64,000 nt of DNA from Lineus longissimus. Taxonomy: Eukaryota > Nemertea > Pilidiophora > Heteronemertea > Lineidae. The position numbers and the translations under genes are program-made. Positions 11,845-23,187 of this stretch are shown here, one piece after another; the first letter of the stretch is position 1; every line of letters begins with the position of its first letter. Below the pieces are notes generated by a model. That model saw only the letters and a program-made list of their open reading frames with translations. It did not search any database and was not told the origin of the DNA. Where the stretch lies: NCBI RefSeq assembly GCF_910592395.1, contig NC_088310.1:16499501-16563500 (forward strand). Direction: 5' to 3'.

Positions 11845-12034
11845 TGGTTATTAGACTCTTAGACGATATAAAACATAACAGTTCTTCCGCTTTATTCAGG
11901 AATTCTTTGCTACAAAATTCGATCTCCGTCCTTCTTCTTCAGCGCGCCATTCGACCCCGCGGACCAAGTCCGCACCAGCCGGATGTGAGCCGAAGACAGT
12001 CACATCCTACTGGGAAACTATTAACTCCTATCCA
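11845..12034 (-). repeat. BEL-1 3' LTR
   Basis: A 190-bp LTR beginning TG and ending CA on the + strand. It matches 23000-23187 except for one C indel and one A/G change. On the element's own strand it carries an AATAAA (in TGAATAAAGCGG), the likely polyadenylation signal. Confidence 0.9.
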
Positions 12035-12997
12035 TCCTCCCTTCCCCGTTAAAACCTTAACGGTAATCAAATCTATTAAACTTATGTACATGTGTATACT
12101 ATTGATAATCAATGTCCCAACTGATAGAACCCCAAATTTAACCTATTGAGTACTGGACTCACAGTTGTTCAAAAACTATGCTTAAAAGGCTTATGCCGAG
12201 TTTAAAGTGAAATGTCGTTTTGTTAACAAATACCAGCTGAACCCGGAATATTCATAAAATGACAGTCCATAATAATTTCCGGTAACGTATCCTGACTGAC
12301 TTTACAGTAGGTTCAGCTTGACTAATGCAGATCAACTGTCTATAGAATATATCCAATAGTGAATCACTATTCCATCTATACTCTTTGAAAATGCCAATTT
12401 TTGTCCGTCTGTCCATCTGTTATGGAACACAGAATTCTCAACTTCCACAATTATGCACAAAGAATGAAACGGTTGAAACTCTGAATATTGTCATCCACAA
12501 AAAACTGTAACGTGTTGGTTGATATGGTTTAATGAAAAACAAGTAACCCCAAGCAATTTTGCTCCCAATTCTAATTATCAACACATTTTGATTAAGTCTA
12601 AACAAACTGATTGTTAGCATTCAGAATTTCTGTTGTTTCATTAAGTTCACCATTGTCCGGATAGTGACTGATAAGCACTATTTCAAAAAGGTCTCTACAC
12701 GTATCCAAGTGTCCATTTCACAAAAAGGATATCCATAATGATAAGTCTATTAAATGTCACTGTCCTCGAGCAAGGCACTTCTCGATGATGGTTATCATGG
12801 CTTGGGCACCATGCACGAACGATCTGCGACCAGCATGGCTTGGGCACCATGCACCACGAACGATCTGCGACCAGCATGGCTTGGGCACCACGCACCAATA
12901 AACAACAGCAAGCATGGACTGGGCACCACGCACCAATAAGCGACAGCAAGCGTGGCCTGGGCACCACGCACCAATAAAATGACAGCAAGCAAACATG
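12035..12997 (-). repeat. BEL-1 3' non-coding region with a tandem repeat
   Basis: Between the integrase stop and the 3' LTR there are about 960 bp without genes. From about 12795 to 12975 there are four to five units of roughly 40-45 bp built on GGGCACCACGCACCAATAA and GGGCACCATGCACC variants. The rest, 12050-12790, is AT-rich with nothing else recognised. Confidence 0.7.
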
Positions 12998-15028
12998 TCA
13001 GCACTGCAGGGGGCACAACCTGACGATTGGCCTTATCATAGTCTTCTCGCCAACCTGGACTTTGACCACTCGACGATGACCATCTCTGCCGGTAAACACT
13101 TCTGTTACTCGTCCCATTGGCCAATCTCCTCTCACTGATCCAGGATCTGCCACCAGTACAACGTCTCCTACTTCTAAATCCTTCTTGACATCTCTCCACT
13201 TGTGGCGCTGACGCAACAGAGGGAGCCACTCCTTTAACCACCGGGACCAAAATTCCTTCAGTAGCTCCTGAACTCTCCTCCATCGTCGTCTTGGGTTGAA
13301 ATCTGAGCTATCTATCTCTTCTGGGGCAAACTGTCCGCCGCACTGACCAAATAGAAAGTGGTTAGGTGTTATAGGGGGAGCATCCTTGGAATCTTCTGAC
13401 TGGTAAGACAACGGCCTGGAATTGAGCAGGGCTTCAGCTCCAGTGAATGCAGTGCTCAGCTCTTCATCTGTGATGTCTGCTTTCTGAAGTACAGCATATA
13501 TCGCCTTCTTTGCACTCTTCACCAGACTTTCATGAATTCCACCAAAGTGAGGTCCATGTGGCGGATTAAACCTCCATTTTATTCCTCGCGCTGCTCCATC
13601 TCTAGTTACTCTCACTTGGTCCAGCTGGGTGACCAATTCCATCAATTCTCGGTTAGCCCCAACGAAGTTCGTGCCATTATCTGAAGTAACTTCTACTGGG
13701 ACGCCTCTACGGTGAGTAAATCTGTTGAAGGCATTCAGGAACGAGTTGGTATCTAAAGCATATGCCATCTCCAAGTGTACCGCCCTCGAGGCATGGCAAG
13801 TAAATAGGCACAGGTATCTCTTAGTTTGTACTCTCCCTCGTCCTTGCTTAGTAAGAAACGGTCCAGCATAGTCGACTGAAGAAACTGAGAAGGCTCTCAT
13901 TGGTGGACTCACTCTTGTTCTTGGCAGGGGGGCCATCAATTGTGACGTTACTCTTGCCTTCTTACGTTCACAGGCTGCGCACTTAGCCTCCCAATCCCGG
14001 ATCTCCTCTCGACCTCTAATAATCCAATACTTGGCTGACATCTCTGACAAGATCTTGTTTGTCCCAGCTACATGATTCTCTCTTTCATGGTAGAATCTCA
14101 CCAGTAACTGGGTCACGTGGTGTTTTCTCGGTAGTATTATCGGGAACTTGGCTTCATAGGACAGATTATCAGCATAAGCTAGACGACTGTTGCTACGAAG
14201 TAAGAAGTCGGCATCTAATTTTGGCGTCAGGCCAGCTATTTGACTGGACTTGGGCAGCTCCCTTCCATGGCATAACGCGCTATACTCCTCTGCAAAGGCT
14301 TCTTTTTGGCACTGTCTAATCAAGAGTAACTCAGTCGCTTTTACTTCCTCAACTTCTAGTTCTCCTTGTTTCCTCTCAGTGGGGGCTGCCTGACAATTTC
14401 CGATAAACCGCTGCACCCATGCATGAACACGTGTCAATCTCTGCCAGCTGGAGAATCGGGAAGGGTCTAGTCTTGTATCTGCAAGGTTCATCACTTGTTT
14501 TAGACTGTTCTTTTCTTCCAAGCTGAGGTAACTGCTCTCATTTTTCATTTCATCCTGGACTTCATCTCCCTGTCCAACAACTCTCTCTGGCCACTCTGAA
14601 GAATCCCTCTGTAAAAACTCTGGGCCGTCCCACCATAGGCTGGACTCTGCTAGGTCTTTTGCTCTTACACCTCTTGAAGGCAGGTCTGCTGGGTTTTCTT
14701 TGGTTGGCACATATCTCCACTGTTGAGGGTCTGTATGTTGTTGTATCAGGCCTACTCGGTTGGCAACGAAAGGTTTCAGTTTTCTGCTAGGTCGCTTTAT
14801 CCACCAGAGAACGTTTTGACTATCACTCCAAAACACCACCTCCTTGACATTGGTGGCCAATGCTGCTACAATGCTCAGACTGAGTTGAAGTCCTAGGACC
14901 GCCGCCATCATCTCTAGTCTCGGGATGCTCACTGAGGTTAACGGTGCAACCTTGGTCTTGGACGCTACAATCCTTGTGGCTACCATTCCACTGGCATAGG
15001 TGCTTCTTGCATACACCACAGTCCCATA
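12998..15028 (-). pseudogene. BEL-1 pol, 3' part: RNase H end, integrase, C-terminal domain
   Basis: An open frame continues the pol gene after the solo LTR. It opens inside RNase H (TVVYARS, then PRLEMMAAVLGL), then LPSRG. The integrase zinc finger follows (H...H in VRFYHERENH, CAAC). The catalytic core shows its three acidic residues in SSVDYAGP, TSDNGTNF and GGIHESLVK. The C-terminal domain is the BEL-type DUF5641 region (WRRVQELLKEFWSRW, GDVVLVAD). All three integrase acidic residues are kept, so this part decayed little. It cannot be expressed with its 5' half because of the insertion. Confidence 0.9.
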
Positions 15029-15951
15029 TGTAGGATTGCGAGTTGTTCCCAGCCGTGGCAAGTTCAAAAATGCGTCAACCATTCGAATCGATATACCAAA
15101 GACGAAAACGAACTCTGAGGTAGACTACGACGAAATGACGTAATGACGATTTACTGAAAGAATACAAATAGCAAAAATCATAGATATACAAATTTGTACA
15201 AGAACTGACACAAGTACCATACTAGTACATGCACGAACAAGATGTCTCTGCAGTGGTCACAACCAACTCGACCCAGCTTAAAGAACAGCCAATGTTTACT
15301 AGGAACCCTACCATAAGCCTTAATTGGCCAACCTACTAGTATTCCAAAGATATGAACCCCACAAAACCCTGGTTGTGACATTGTCCTCAAGCTGAGACCA
15401 CGTGCAGTGACACCCTTCCCGTATACATCAACACGCCTGACGTGTGGCACCATCTGCGCGAAGGACGGCGAACTAAACGTCCTCGCTCCTACTGTAAAAC
15501 CTGCCCAAATCTCCCTGAATGAGAAACGGGACAGTTCCAACGCTTCACAATACGTAACATGGGATAGCTTGGCTCTCAAATAAGCCCATAGACACACGAA
15601 AGTGACAATGATAAGTACAAATATAGGCGGACAACACCCGGACTCCTCAACCATGTGCGAAACTCCGCGATGGGCGCAGCCATCTTGGTTCAGGCCAAGT
15701 GACAAATTACCGTCACCCAAACGCTCTATTTACATGGATTAATTATCATAACATAAGTCACAAAGTAGCCCATTTTGGCCGAAGGATTGTCCTGCATAAA
15801 CCTACCGAATCTTTATCCCAATGGCCCTAAACTACATGGGTAAACAACCACAATCTTACAGCGAGAATCGAAAATATTCTCCTCGAAAAAGCTAATTTGA
15901 CGTAAGACCCAAACGAGGCTCGACTTTGTTAAAGGGCTAGTGGCCCCTACA
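15029..15951. mobile_element. Solo LTR (923 bp) inserted in BEL-1 RNase H
   Basis: The segment begins TGTAGG and ends CCTACA, and is flanked by the 5-bp duplication CCATA (15024-15028 and 15952-15956). Deleting the segment and one CCATA restores an uninterrupted RNase H frame across the site, so the boundaries are exact. TG...CA ends, the 5-bp duplication, the LTR-like size and the lack of internal genes identify a solo LTR from an LTR retrotransposon not otherwise present in the window. A 180-codon reading frame inside (15178-15720) resembles nothing I know and is probably chance. Confidence 0.85.
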
Positions 15952-18900
15952 CCATATGCATCTTTTGAGGCATCACCAAAGGTGTGAAGTTGGAAACTTG
16001 TCATCTCCTCAGCAAGTTGTAGGCATCTAGGGATCCTGGCTTGGGCCAACCCTGTGATTTCAACTATCCAATCCCAAGCTTTCTTTTCAATCTCCTCTGG
16101 CAATTCTTCATCCCATTCCACGCCACACATCCATACATCCTGCATGATGATTTTTCCTTGTATAACATATGGCGCCATCAACCCAAGGGGATCAAAAATG
16201 GTTGCTATTCTTCGCAGTAGGCTCCTCTTCGTAAGCTTGAGATCAGCAGCAGGGGGTGTCAGCCGATAACAGAACGCGTCTTCTTCCGCCTTCCACAGCA
16301 CTCCAAGGGCCTTTACTGATGGCAAATATCCCTCCTCCAAATTAATCTCTGAAGCTCTATCTTCATCTGGTATGATGGCTAAAACTTCGGGTGAGTTGGA
16401 CAACCATTTTCTGGCATGCATCCCAGCTCCTTTCCACAATGCTGATAACTCTCTGTACAGCTTTTTTCCCTGTTCATCATCGTTCACTGAGTCAAGAGTG
16501 TCGTCCATGTAAGTTGACTTCAAAATTGCCTCTGCTGCTCTAGGGCACTGTGTCTGGTGGGCTCTTGCATGCTCTTGAGAAACCAACTGTGCCAAAAACG
16601 GTGAGCTGTTGATTCCAAAAACAAGTCGCTGGAACTCAAACGTCTCTGGATCTCTTGTCCTGTCTTCTAGGTCCCGCCACAGAAATCGGTGATACCTTTT
16701 ATCTTCTTCTTCTAAGGCTATCTGCAGGTACATCTCCGCTATGTCGCAAACAATAGCAACTGGGTACCTCCTAAAGCGCAGTAATACCTCGAACAGCTCG
16801 TTTTGGATCTTCGGTCCTGTATTTATATTGTCATTCAAACTGACTCCGTCAACTTTCGCCGAGGCATCGAAAACTATCCTTGTTTTTGTTGTGCTCTTGT
16901 CAGGACGGACCACAGGGAAGTGTGGTAGGTACCACTGATGACTATTTCTCTCATCATCCTTGATCTTCTTAATGTAACCCTTTTCTTGGTATTGCTGAAT
17001 GACTCGGGAGTAACTTTTTCCAAGCTCTGGATTTTTCTGCAGTTTGGTCTCTGTTGATATCAGCCGTTTCTCAGCCATCTCCCGGCTATCTGGCATTGCT
17101 GGGTGGTGGTTTCCCTTCCATGGTACGGCCACTTGATATCTGTCCTCTACTATCTTGACTGACGATCTGGCATTCTGCAGCACTTTCCGATCACTCTCAT
17201 TCAAGGGGGTTTGTCCTTCATTCACTTTGCTGATGCTCTCTATCTCCCAAAATGCTCTCAGGTTATCATTGATTTCATGCAGCAATGGCGACTCCTTGGT
17301 GAAGAAGCTGTAAGCCATGTTGGTTGCCTCCCTCTTTTGGCCCGAGGGAGTCCCTACCGGACCGATACACGTCCATCCCAGTCTTGTCTCTCTCGCTGTT
17401 GGTTCACCAGGTCGACCAATGACGTCTCGAATGCTTTGATGTAGCTCACTGTAATCTGCACCTATCAGGAGATCCACTGAGGTTCTCTTACCAATCTTTG
17501 GAAACTGGATATCTTTCAAATGGCTATATTGATCCTGCTTCAAAGACCAATCTGTTGCTTTTAAATCACCCGTGACTTTATCCACTGTCTTTGCCCAAAT
17601 CTTCATATCTACTCGTCGATTCAAACTTTCTATTCCCACTTCAACTGGCATGGTGGTGAATGTCTTCAGCTTTCCATTTAGGACGTTAACTGTGGTTTGT
17701 TCAATTTTCCCTTGTACTCCGAGTTCTGCAGCTGAATTTGCATCTATGTAGGTCGATGTACTCGCATCATCTAGCAAGGCGTTAGTCTTTATTCTTTTTC
17801 CACCATGCTTTATTATGACTGGAACGGTTCTCAGCGCGATTTCACTCGAGTTCTTTGCAGCCAGTGTCACTGTTGCCATTGTGCTCTCATCTGAGTCTTG
17901 GTAGTTACCACTCCCTTCCATGGGTCGACGACTCTCAGCTCTCTTCGCTTTTCCATGCAGCAACCGGTGGTGTGTCTGTTTGCAGCCATCTATCTTGCAT
18001 TGACGTGTCCTTGGGCACTTTTCTGCTCTGTGACCATTACCGCTAAGACATCTGTAGCAAAGTTTCTTTTCTTTGGCTGTTTTCCACCGCAGGTCCACTG
18101 ACATCGCCTTGAAGCTGTCACATTCCCATGCTCCATGCTCTGAACCGCATACATTGCATGATCTGGTGTATTTTCCCATGGCTCCGGAGTGTGACTGTGA
18201 TTGACGGTCTGTGCTACTTTGTGACGTGACAAAGCTCCTATCTTTTCTTGGGTCTTTCTTGGGAAAATCCCTCACACCATTGATGGCTTCCATAGCGTTG
18301 ACTTGAAACTCTGTTTCTTCATTTACAAATTCTCGAAGGGACATCACAGTTTTCTCTTTTGCTTTATCATAGGCCCATCTGTGGTAGCGTGCAAGGAGAA
18401 GCTCACTCAGTTTCCGCTGTATTGACAGAAACAAACTGCCACTGCCCAATTCAGATTCCTGGTGCGCATCCTTCAAATTAACTGTGATGACATCTAATAG
18501 TTCTGCCAATTTCTCTAAATCCTTTGCATTCCCATCACGGACTTGCTTGAACTTCTCTAACTCATCCAGTCTCAGGATAAGCTGCCTCCTCTGGCCTCCG
18601 TATTTTCTCTCCAGGCGATCCTTAGCAACTTCATATGCAGACGCTGAATACCCCAACCCATCAACAACTTTCAGAGCTTCACCAGTAAGGCATTCTCTAA
18701 GTCTCAACAGCTTGTACTCTGCAGTGATAGTGGTTCCATCGACGCAACTAGTGAAGGCAGCCTTCCATGCTGAGTAGTTTCTCTTATCACCACTAAACTT
18801 GGGGATAGTAACGCGGGTTAAATGCCTTGTAGGATCAAACTCAACGGCCTGAGAACTGGAACTTCCGGATGAGACTCTACGGGAACTGCTGGTCGTGACC

Positions 18901-19627
18901 GCTGCAGCAACTGGTCTTGAGCTTGGGCTGGTACTACTGCTGCTAGTAGTGGTAGTACCACGACTGGTGATAGTGTCACTGGTACCACTGGCAGTGGTAA
19001 CACTAGGGGGCGGCCTTCTTGGACTGCTGGTTACTACTGGCGTTTCCTCAACACGCTTTTTCTTCGTTGATACATAAAACTCCTCGAGTTTCTTGCTTAT
19101 GTCGTCATACTCTTGCGCAATCTTCTCCATCTCATCAGAGATTTTGTCGAAATCTTCAAGTTTTCCATTGTCTAAATACGCGTAGGTCAGCTTCGTCATT
19201 GTGCTCATCGCCCTCTCTTGAGCATCATCAACCTTCTTGGCAGCTGCTTCTATTTGATTACGGGCATCTTCACTCAAGGATGTATCCCTATCGGTGTCTA
19301 GGCCTAACTCTTCCAACACATCGTCCAGCAACGACGCCAGTTTTCTTCTTGTCTTTGTAAAACCTGCTTATCTACAGCTTTCTGTGCTTTCCATTCTCTC
19401 ACCTCTTTCTCAGAACATTTCTCACGCTCATCATCATCATCAGCATGCAATCCATTGAGGTTATACTCATCCTGTTCACCGTCTTCTGTATGCGTGCCTT
19501 CGCTACGTACATCGTGTACATCGCCACGTGCATCGTGTACATCAACACGTGCAACTTGCATGTCTTGTTCTGATGGCGCGTCCTGCGAGCGGCCAGGGCG
19601 CGGGAGGTCGGCTCGATCTTTACTCAT
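15952..19627 (-). pseudogene. BEL-1 gag, protease, reverse transcriptase and start of RNase H
   Basis: It starts at ATG 19627 with about 95 codons of charged N-terminus, then shifts frame near 19335 into a long frame that runs to the solo LTR. That frame carries a coiled-coil and serine/threonine-rich linker, and the BEL gag domain (DUF1759; TIPKFSGDKRNYSAWKAAF). Two cysteine knuckles follow (CNVCGSEHGAWEC; CYRCLSGNGHRAEKC). The aspartic protease motif is LLDDAST, then the reverse transcriptase with YMDD, then HTFGDASKDAYG of RNase H. The first frame ends QRQEENWRR where the second reads RRKLASLLDD, so a single-base indel in an A-rich stretch is the simplest cause. Confidence 0.9.
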
Positions 19628-19690
19628 TTTTTCGGAACTCTATGCTTTAAAGTCTCTATACTATATTGATAACTACGCTCTGCTACCACT

Positions 19691-19696
19691 TGGTTA
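19691..19696 (-). repeat. BEL-1 5' LTR, inner fragment
   Basis: Six bases (TGGTTA) match the start of the 3' LTR. The remainder of this LTR resumes at 23000, after the composite insertion. The primer-binding-like sequence lies immediately inside it. Confidence 0.7.
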
Positions 19697-20503
19697 ATAT
19701 GTAAAGTCAAGAACTTAGTGAGCCCCCCTTTAGGTCGGGGGAGCTCCCCCGAACCCCCCTACGAGCATATGTTAAGTGCAAGCTCTAACAACTACAGCTG
19801 TTACAATGGGGGGACACCCCCCAAACCCCCCTCCGTCGACATAGGTTTTTACCAGTGCGTTGGGGGGAAGCTCCCCCCAAACCCCCCCGGTGGACAGTCA
19901 ACTAGCCCTTCTGTGTCATACTGCTGGAGGGGGGGGGTGCGATTGGACCATCCATATAGATAGTTCCTTCCGACACATTTTTGTTTTGGTAATGTAATAC
20001 ATTGTGATTGACCTTATTCACGATCGGGCGTTTCCAGTGATATACGACACAAATGGGTTGTCCTCATGCATTCACTTTCGAAACGCATTTTAAAATAGAT
20101 GTTACGTCCTGTTAATGGGGTACGTCATCATCGCGTACATTTGGGAAAAACTCCCTAACGAGACCGGAGCAGACGGCTGAAAGTAGTTTATTTATTGGCC
20201 GCTAGGGTACAGAATGTACGTCGCTCACCCGAATTTTTCACGCAACTATAGCTAAATAGAGCTAGTTCTAGTTTGTGATTCAATTTGATACTTCAGATTC
20301 GGGCAGTAGACCAATATAACTTAGTCGTCAGTGTGGTTTTAAGCTGGAAAAACGTATTTGTTTTTCTTAAAGTGCCTTTTTTGGACGGGTGTGTGCGATT
20401 GTTTTGTTTTTATGTCACGTGACCTCGATCATGTCGACACAAAATTGAAATAAACCACCCTTTTCTGTCATTATTTAGGACGGATATTTCTCTGATAAAA
20501 ATA
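19695..20503 (+). repeat. Module L, copy 1
   Basis: About 809 bp, near-identical to 39307-40121. The first 240 bp hold three G-run/C-run hairpins (about 19736-19760, 19807-19832 and 19861-19890), each followed by AA plus a second C-run. The rest is AT-rich without a credible gene. Confidence 0.85.
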
Positions 20504-20527
20504 ATATGAGGAAGGCTCAGGCCTTGA

Positions 20528-22729
20528 TAGGGAGCTCTTCGTTAATAGGGCTGGTGAGCGAGAAGACTCGGTGGGGGGGGGGGGTTATATAGTTAGGATG
20601 ATGCCATCATGGCAGTTTACCGAAGAAGCAGTTGGCTAGCACACAATGTCAATGATTGATGGCGAGTAGTTGGTGGGTGGGAGAGGGGGGATATAGTTAG
20701 GATGATGCCATCATGGCAGTTGACCCAATAGACGCTGTCGCAGTATAGAAAATAAGTGGGGAGAATGTGGGAAACTAAACACAACAGGAGAAGGATAGGT
20801 ATTTTTGCCCGGAGATAAGCATAATGATCCCAAGACCCAAGTGTAATTAAGATTTATATTCTAATTCAAAAAGATCAACGTCGCCTAGACATACAGTCAT
20901 GCATAGACTGATGTAGCACAATGCATGAGACACCCTGTATAACGCAAATTCGAAAAAAATTCACCTCTATGCCTTATAACTTCAAGATTAACACCTGATC
21001 ACTTGGTCAAACTTGGTCAGATGTATTCTACAATACAAGAGACATGCTATTCAGAAATGTATTGGTTTGTGTGAGAGTAACGTACTGCCAAGTCTACAGC
21101 CGCTGGAACAGGGGTATGCATGAAATGACGTCGCGTCATTTTTGGAGGCAGGTAGGCCTGGCCTCCGCACCGGCTTGTGAGACCTGAGGGTAGCGCGTGC
21201 GTTTGAGTTAAGTGCGCATGCGCTTTCTACGGAAAATTAAAATGGCCAGTGTTGTGGACGAGTGGTTTCAGGTTTCACGGTAGGATTTTGACATGGAAAC
21301 GGGGAAATAGACATTGAGACCAATGTACTTTCAAGATTATTGCATTATTGATGGAACCAGACCGTTGACATATTGTCACACCCCATGATATTGACGAAAT
21401 CGTCGTCGAAACGGGCAGCCCCGGACCGATCATGTTGGTGCGCTTGAAACTACGGAAAAGTTAGCAGACGGAAAATCTTTTGCTGAATTTTGCCAGTTCA
21501 AAGCACGATTTCTTCGCGGAAAGAGAAAAATGATCTCTGGCAGCGATGCAGATTGTTGTTTAATGCATTTCGATTCGCCCCAGGGTATCGTCACACTTTG
21601 ATTCGGCCCTGTTTTGACGAAATCTTCAACCGAACAGCGGCTTCTCCGCGTAAACATCGCAGCGTCCCGCTGAATTGTTTGGAAAAAGAAAATCTCTCCC
21701 CAGGTAAATTGCTGTGCATTAGCGTATACGATTCGCGTGCAAAAATGTCACCTGGGTGCAGAGGTTTTCTGGTTCCGGTCAAGCGGGTCAAGTTTTTTTC
21801 GTTGACGGTATACACGCACACATTCGACCCTTAACCATAAAGCTCGCTTAAGAGCTCCCTATAACTTCAAGATTAACACCTGATCACTTGGTCAAACTTG
21901 GTCAGATGTATTCTACAATACAAGAGACATGCTATTCAGAAATGTATTGGTTTTTGTGAGAGTAACGTACTGCCAAGTCTACAGCCGCTGGAACAGGGGT
22001 ATGCATGAAATGACGTCGCGTCATTTTTGGAGGCAGGTAGGCCTGGCCTCCGCACCGGCTTGTGAGACCTGAGGGTAGCGCGTGCGTTTGAGTTAAGTGC
22101 GCATGCGCTTTCTACGGAAAATTAAAAATGGCCAGTGTTGTGGACGAGTGGTTTCAGGTTTCACGGTAGGATTTTGACATGGAAACGGGGAAATAGACAT
22201 TGAGACCAATGTACTTTCAAGATTATTGCATTATTAATGGAACCAGACCGTCGACATATTGTCACACCCCATGATATTGACGAAATCGTCGTCGAAACGG
22301 GCAGCCCCGGACCGATCATGTTGGTGCGCTTGAAACTACGGAAAAGTTAGCAGACGGAAAATCTTTTGCGGAATTTTGCCAGTTCAAAGCACGATTTCTT
22401 CGCGGAAAGAGAAAAATAATCTCTGGCAGCGACGCAGCTTGTTGTTTAATGCATTTCGATTCGCCCCAGGGTATCGTTACACTTTGATTCCGCCCTGTTT
22501 TGACGAAATCTTCAACCGAACAGCAACTTCTGTGCGTAAACATCGTAGCGTCCCGCTGAATTGTTTGGAAAAAGAAAATCTCTCCCCAGGTAAATTGCTG
22601 TGCATTAGCGTATACGATTCGCGTGCAAAAATGTCACCTGGGTGTGGAGGTTTTCTGGTTCCGGGTCAAGTTTTTTTCGTTGATGGTATACACACACTCT
22701 CTAACCATAAAGCTCGCTAGAGCTCCCTA
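20528..22729. mobile_element. Inner element with TAGGGAGCTCT ends and a tandem duplication
   Basis: TAGGGAGCTCT at 20528-20538 is answered by AGAGCTCCCTA at 22719-22729. The same AGAGCTCCCTA also occurs at the internal junction (21851). No known protein domain was found on either strand. Confidence 0.55.
20975..22729. repeat. 885-bp tandem duplication (two units)
   Basis: Unit 1 (20975-21859) and unit 2 (21860-22729) are about 95% identical by eye, with scattered substitutions and a short deletion in unit 2 near 22668. Each has open frames of 114 codons (+) and 75 codons (-) that I do not recognise; both may be by-products of the repeat. Confidence 0.85.
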
Positions 22730-22999
22730 TTAATATAATTGGCCAATTTCTTAGGCATATGATGTAGCGAATTCCCATGAAGATTTAACTTAATTTCAAC
22801 CAATGGGATAGCAACCACCACCGGAAGATCGCGGAGAAATCGGTAAACTCAACGGAGTTAATTCAGAAATTTACCAAAAAAAATTGTTTGTTGGATATAC
22901 AATATTTACTCTCTTTATTTCACTTCATTTACATTATATACTCCCGCACACACGTGTATCTTAAGAGCCCCTCCTAAAGGGGGTCTTATAAAGGGGGTC
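22730..22999 (-). repeat. Module X, copy 1 (inverted relative to 40125-40402)
   Basis: About 270 bp beginning TTAATATAATTGGCC and ending with two imperfect copies of AAGGGGGTCTTAT at the junction with the LTR. It matches 40125-40402 on the opposite strand. Confidence 0.8.
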
Positions 23000-23187
23000 T
23001 TATTAGACTCTTAGACGATATAAAACATAACAGTTCTTCCGCTTTATTCAGGAATTCTTTGCTACAAAATTCGATCTCCGTCCTTCTTCTTCAGCGCGCC
23101 ATTCGACCCCCGCGGACCAAGTCCGCACCAGCCGGATGTGAGCCGAAGACAGTCGCATCCTACTGGGAAACTATTAACTCCTATCCA
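23000..23187 (-). repeat. BEL-1 5' LTR, main fragment
   Basis: 188 bp matching 11848-12034 with one extra C in a C-run and one A/G change. It ends CCTATCCA, followed by the target duplication ACTTT and the continuing minisatellite. Confidence 0.9.

Larger units (their letters stand above)
19697..22999. mobile_element. 3303-bp composite element inside the BEL-1 5' LTR
   Basis: TGGTTA at 19691 and TTATTAG at 23000 are the two halves of the LTR start TGGTTATTAG, with TTA duplicated, so everything between is one insertion with a 3-bp target duplication. It contains an 809-bp left module (also at 39307-40121), an inner element bounded by TAGGGAGCTCT inverted repeats (20528-22729), and a right module of about 270 bp that recurs in reverse at 40125-40402. 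The end regions share AGCCCCCCTTTAGG-like motifs in opposite orientation, as terminal inverted repeats would. No transposase-like protein was found. The superfamily is unknown. Confidence 0.75.
11845..23187 (-). mobile_element. BEL-1: decayed BEL/Pao LTR retrotransposon with nested insertions
   Basis: The element reads on the reverse strand and sits in the minisatellite with the 5-bp target duplication ACTTT (11840-11844 and 23188-23192). It has LTRs of about 190 bp (TGGTTATTAG...CCTATCCA). A purine tract (GGGGAAGGGAGGA on the reverse strand) touches the 3' LTR, and a primer-binding-like TGGTAGCAGAGCG lies just inside the 5' LTR. Gag-pol runs from 19627 to 12998 but is broken three times: a frameshift near 19335, a 923-bp solo LTR at 15029, and a 3303-bp composite element inside the 5' LTR. 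Removing the two insertions leaves about 7.1 kb. The LTRs differ at two visible sites, so the insertion is old but not ancient. Confidence 0.9.

Noticed and set aside
12754-13283. Open frames with repeated MAWAPC/WCVVP
   Set aside because: They are translations of the tandem repeat after BEL-1 integrase and shadows of its C-terminal end.
15178-15720. 180-codon open frame on the reverse strand
   Set aside because: It lies wholly within the solo LTR and shows no recognisable domain.
21490-21834. 114-codon frame repeated at 22376-22720 as a gene pair
   Set aside because: Open only because the 885-bp unit is duplicated; no domain, and an equally open frame exists on the other strand.
20975-22729. 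The 885-bp duplicated units as LTRs of a small element
   Set aside because: They are directly adjacent with no internal region, lack TG...CA ends and lack a target duplication.
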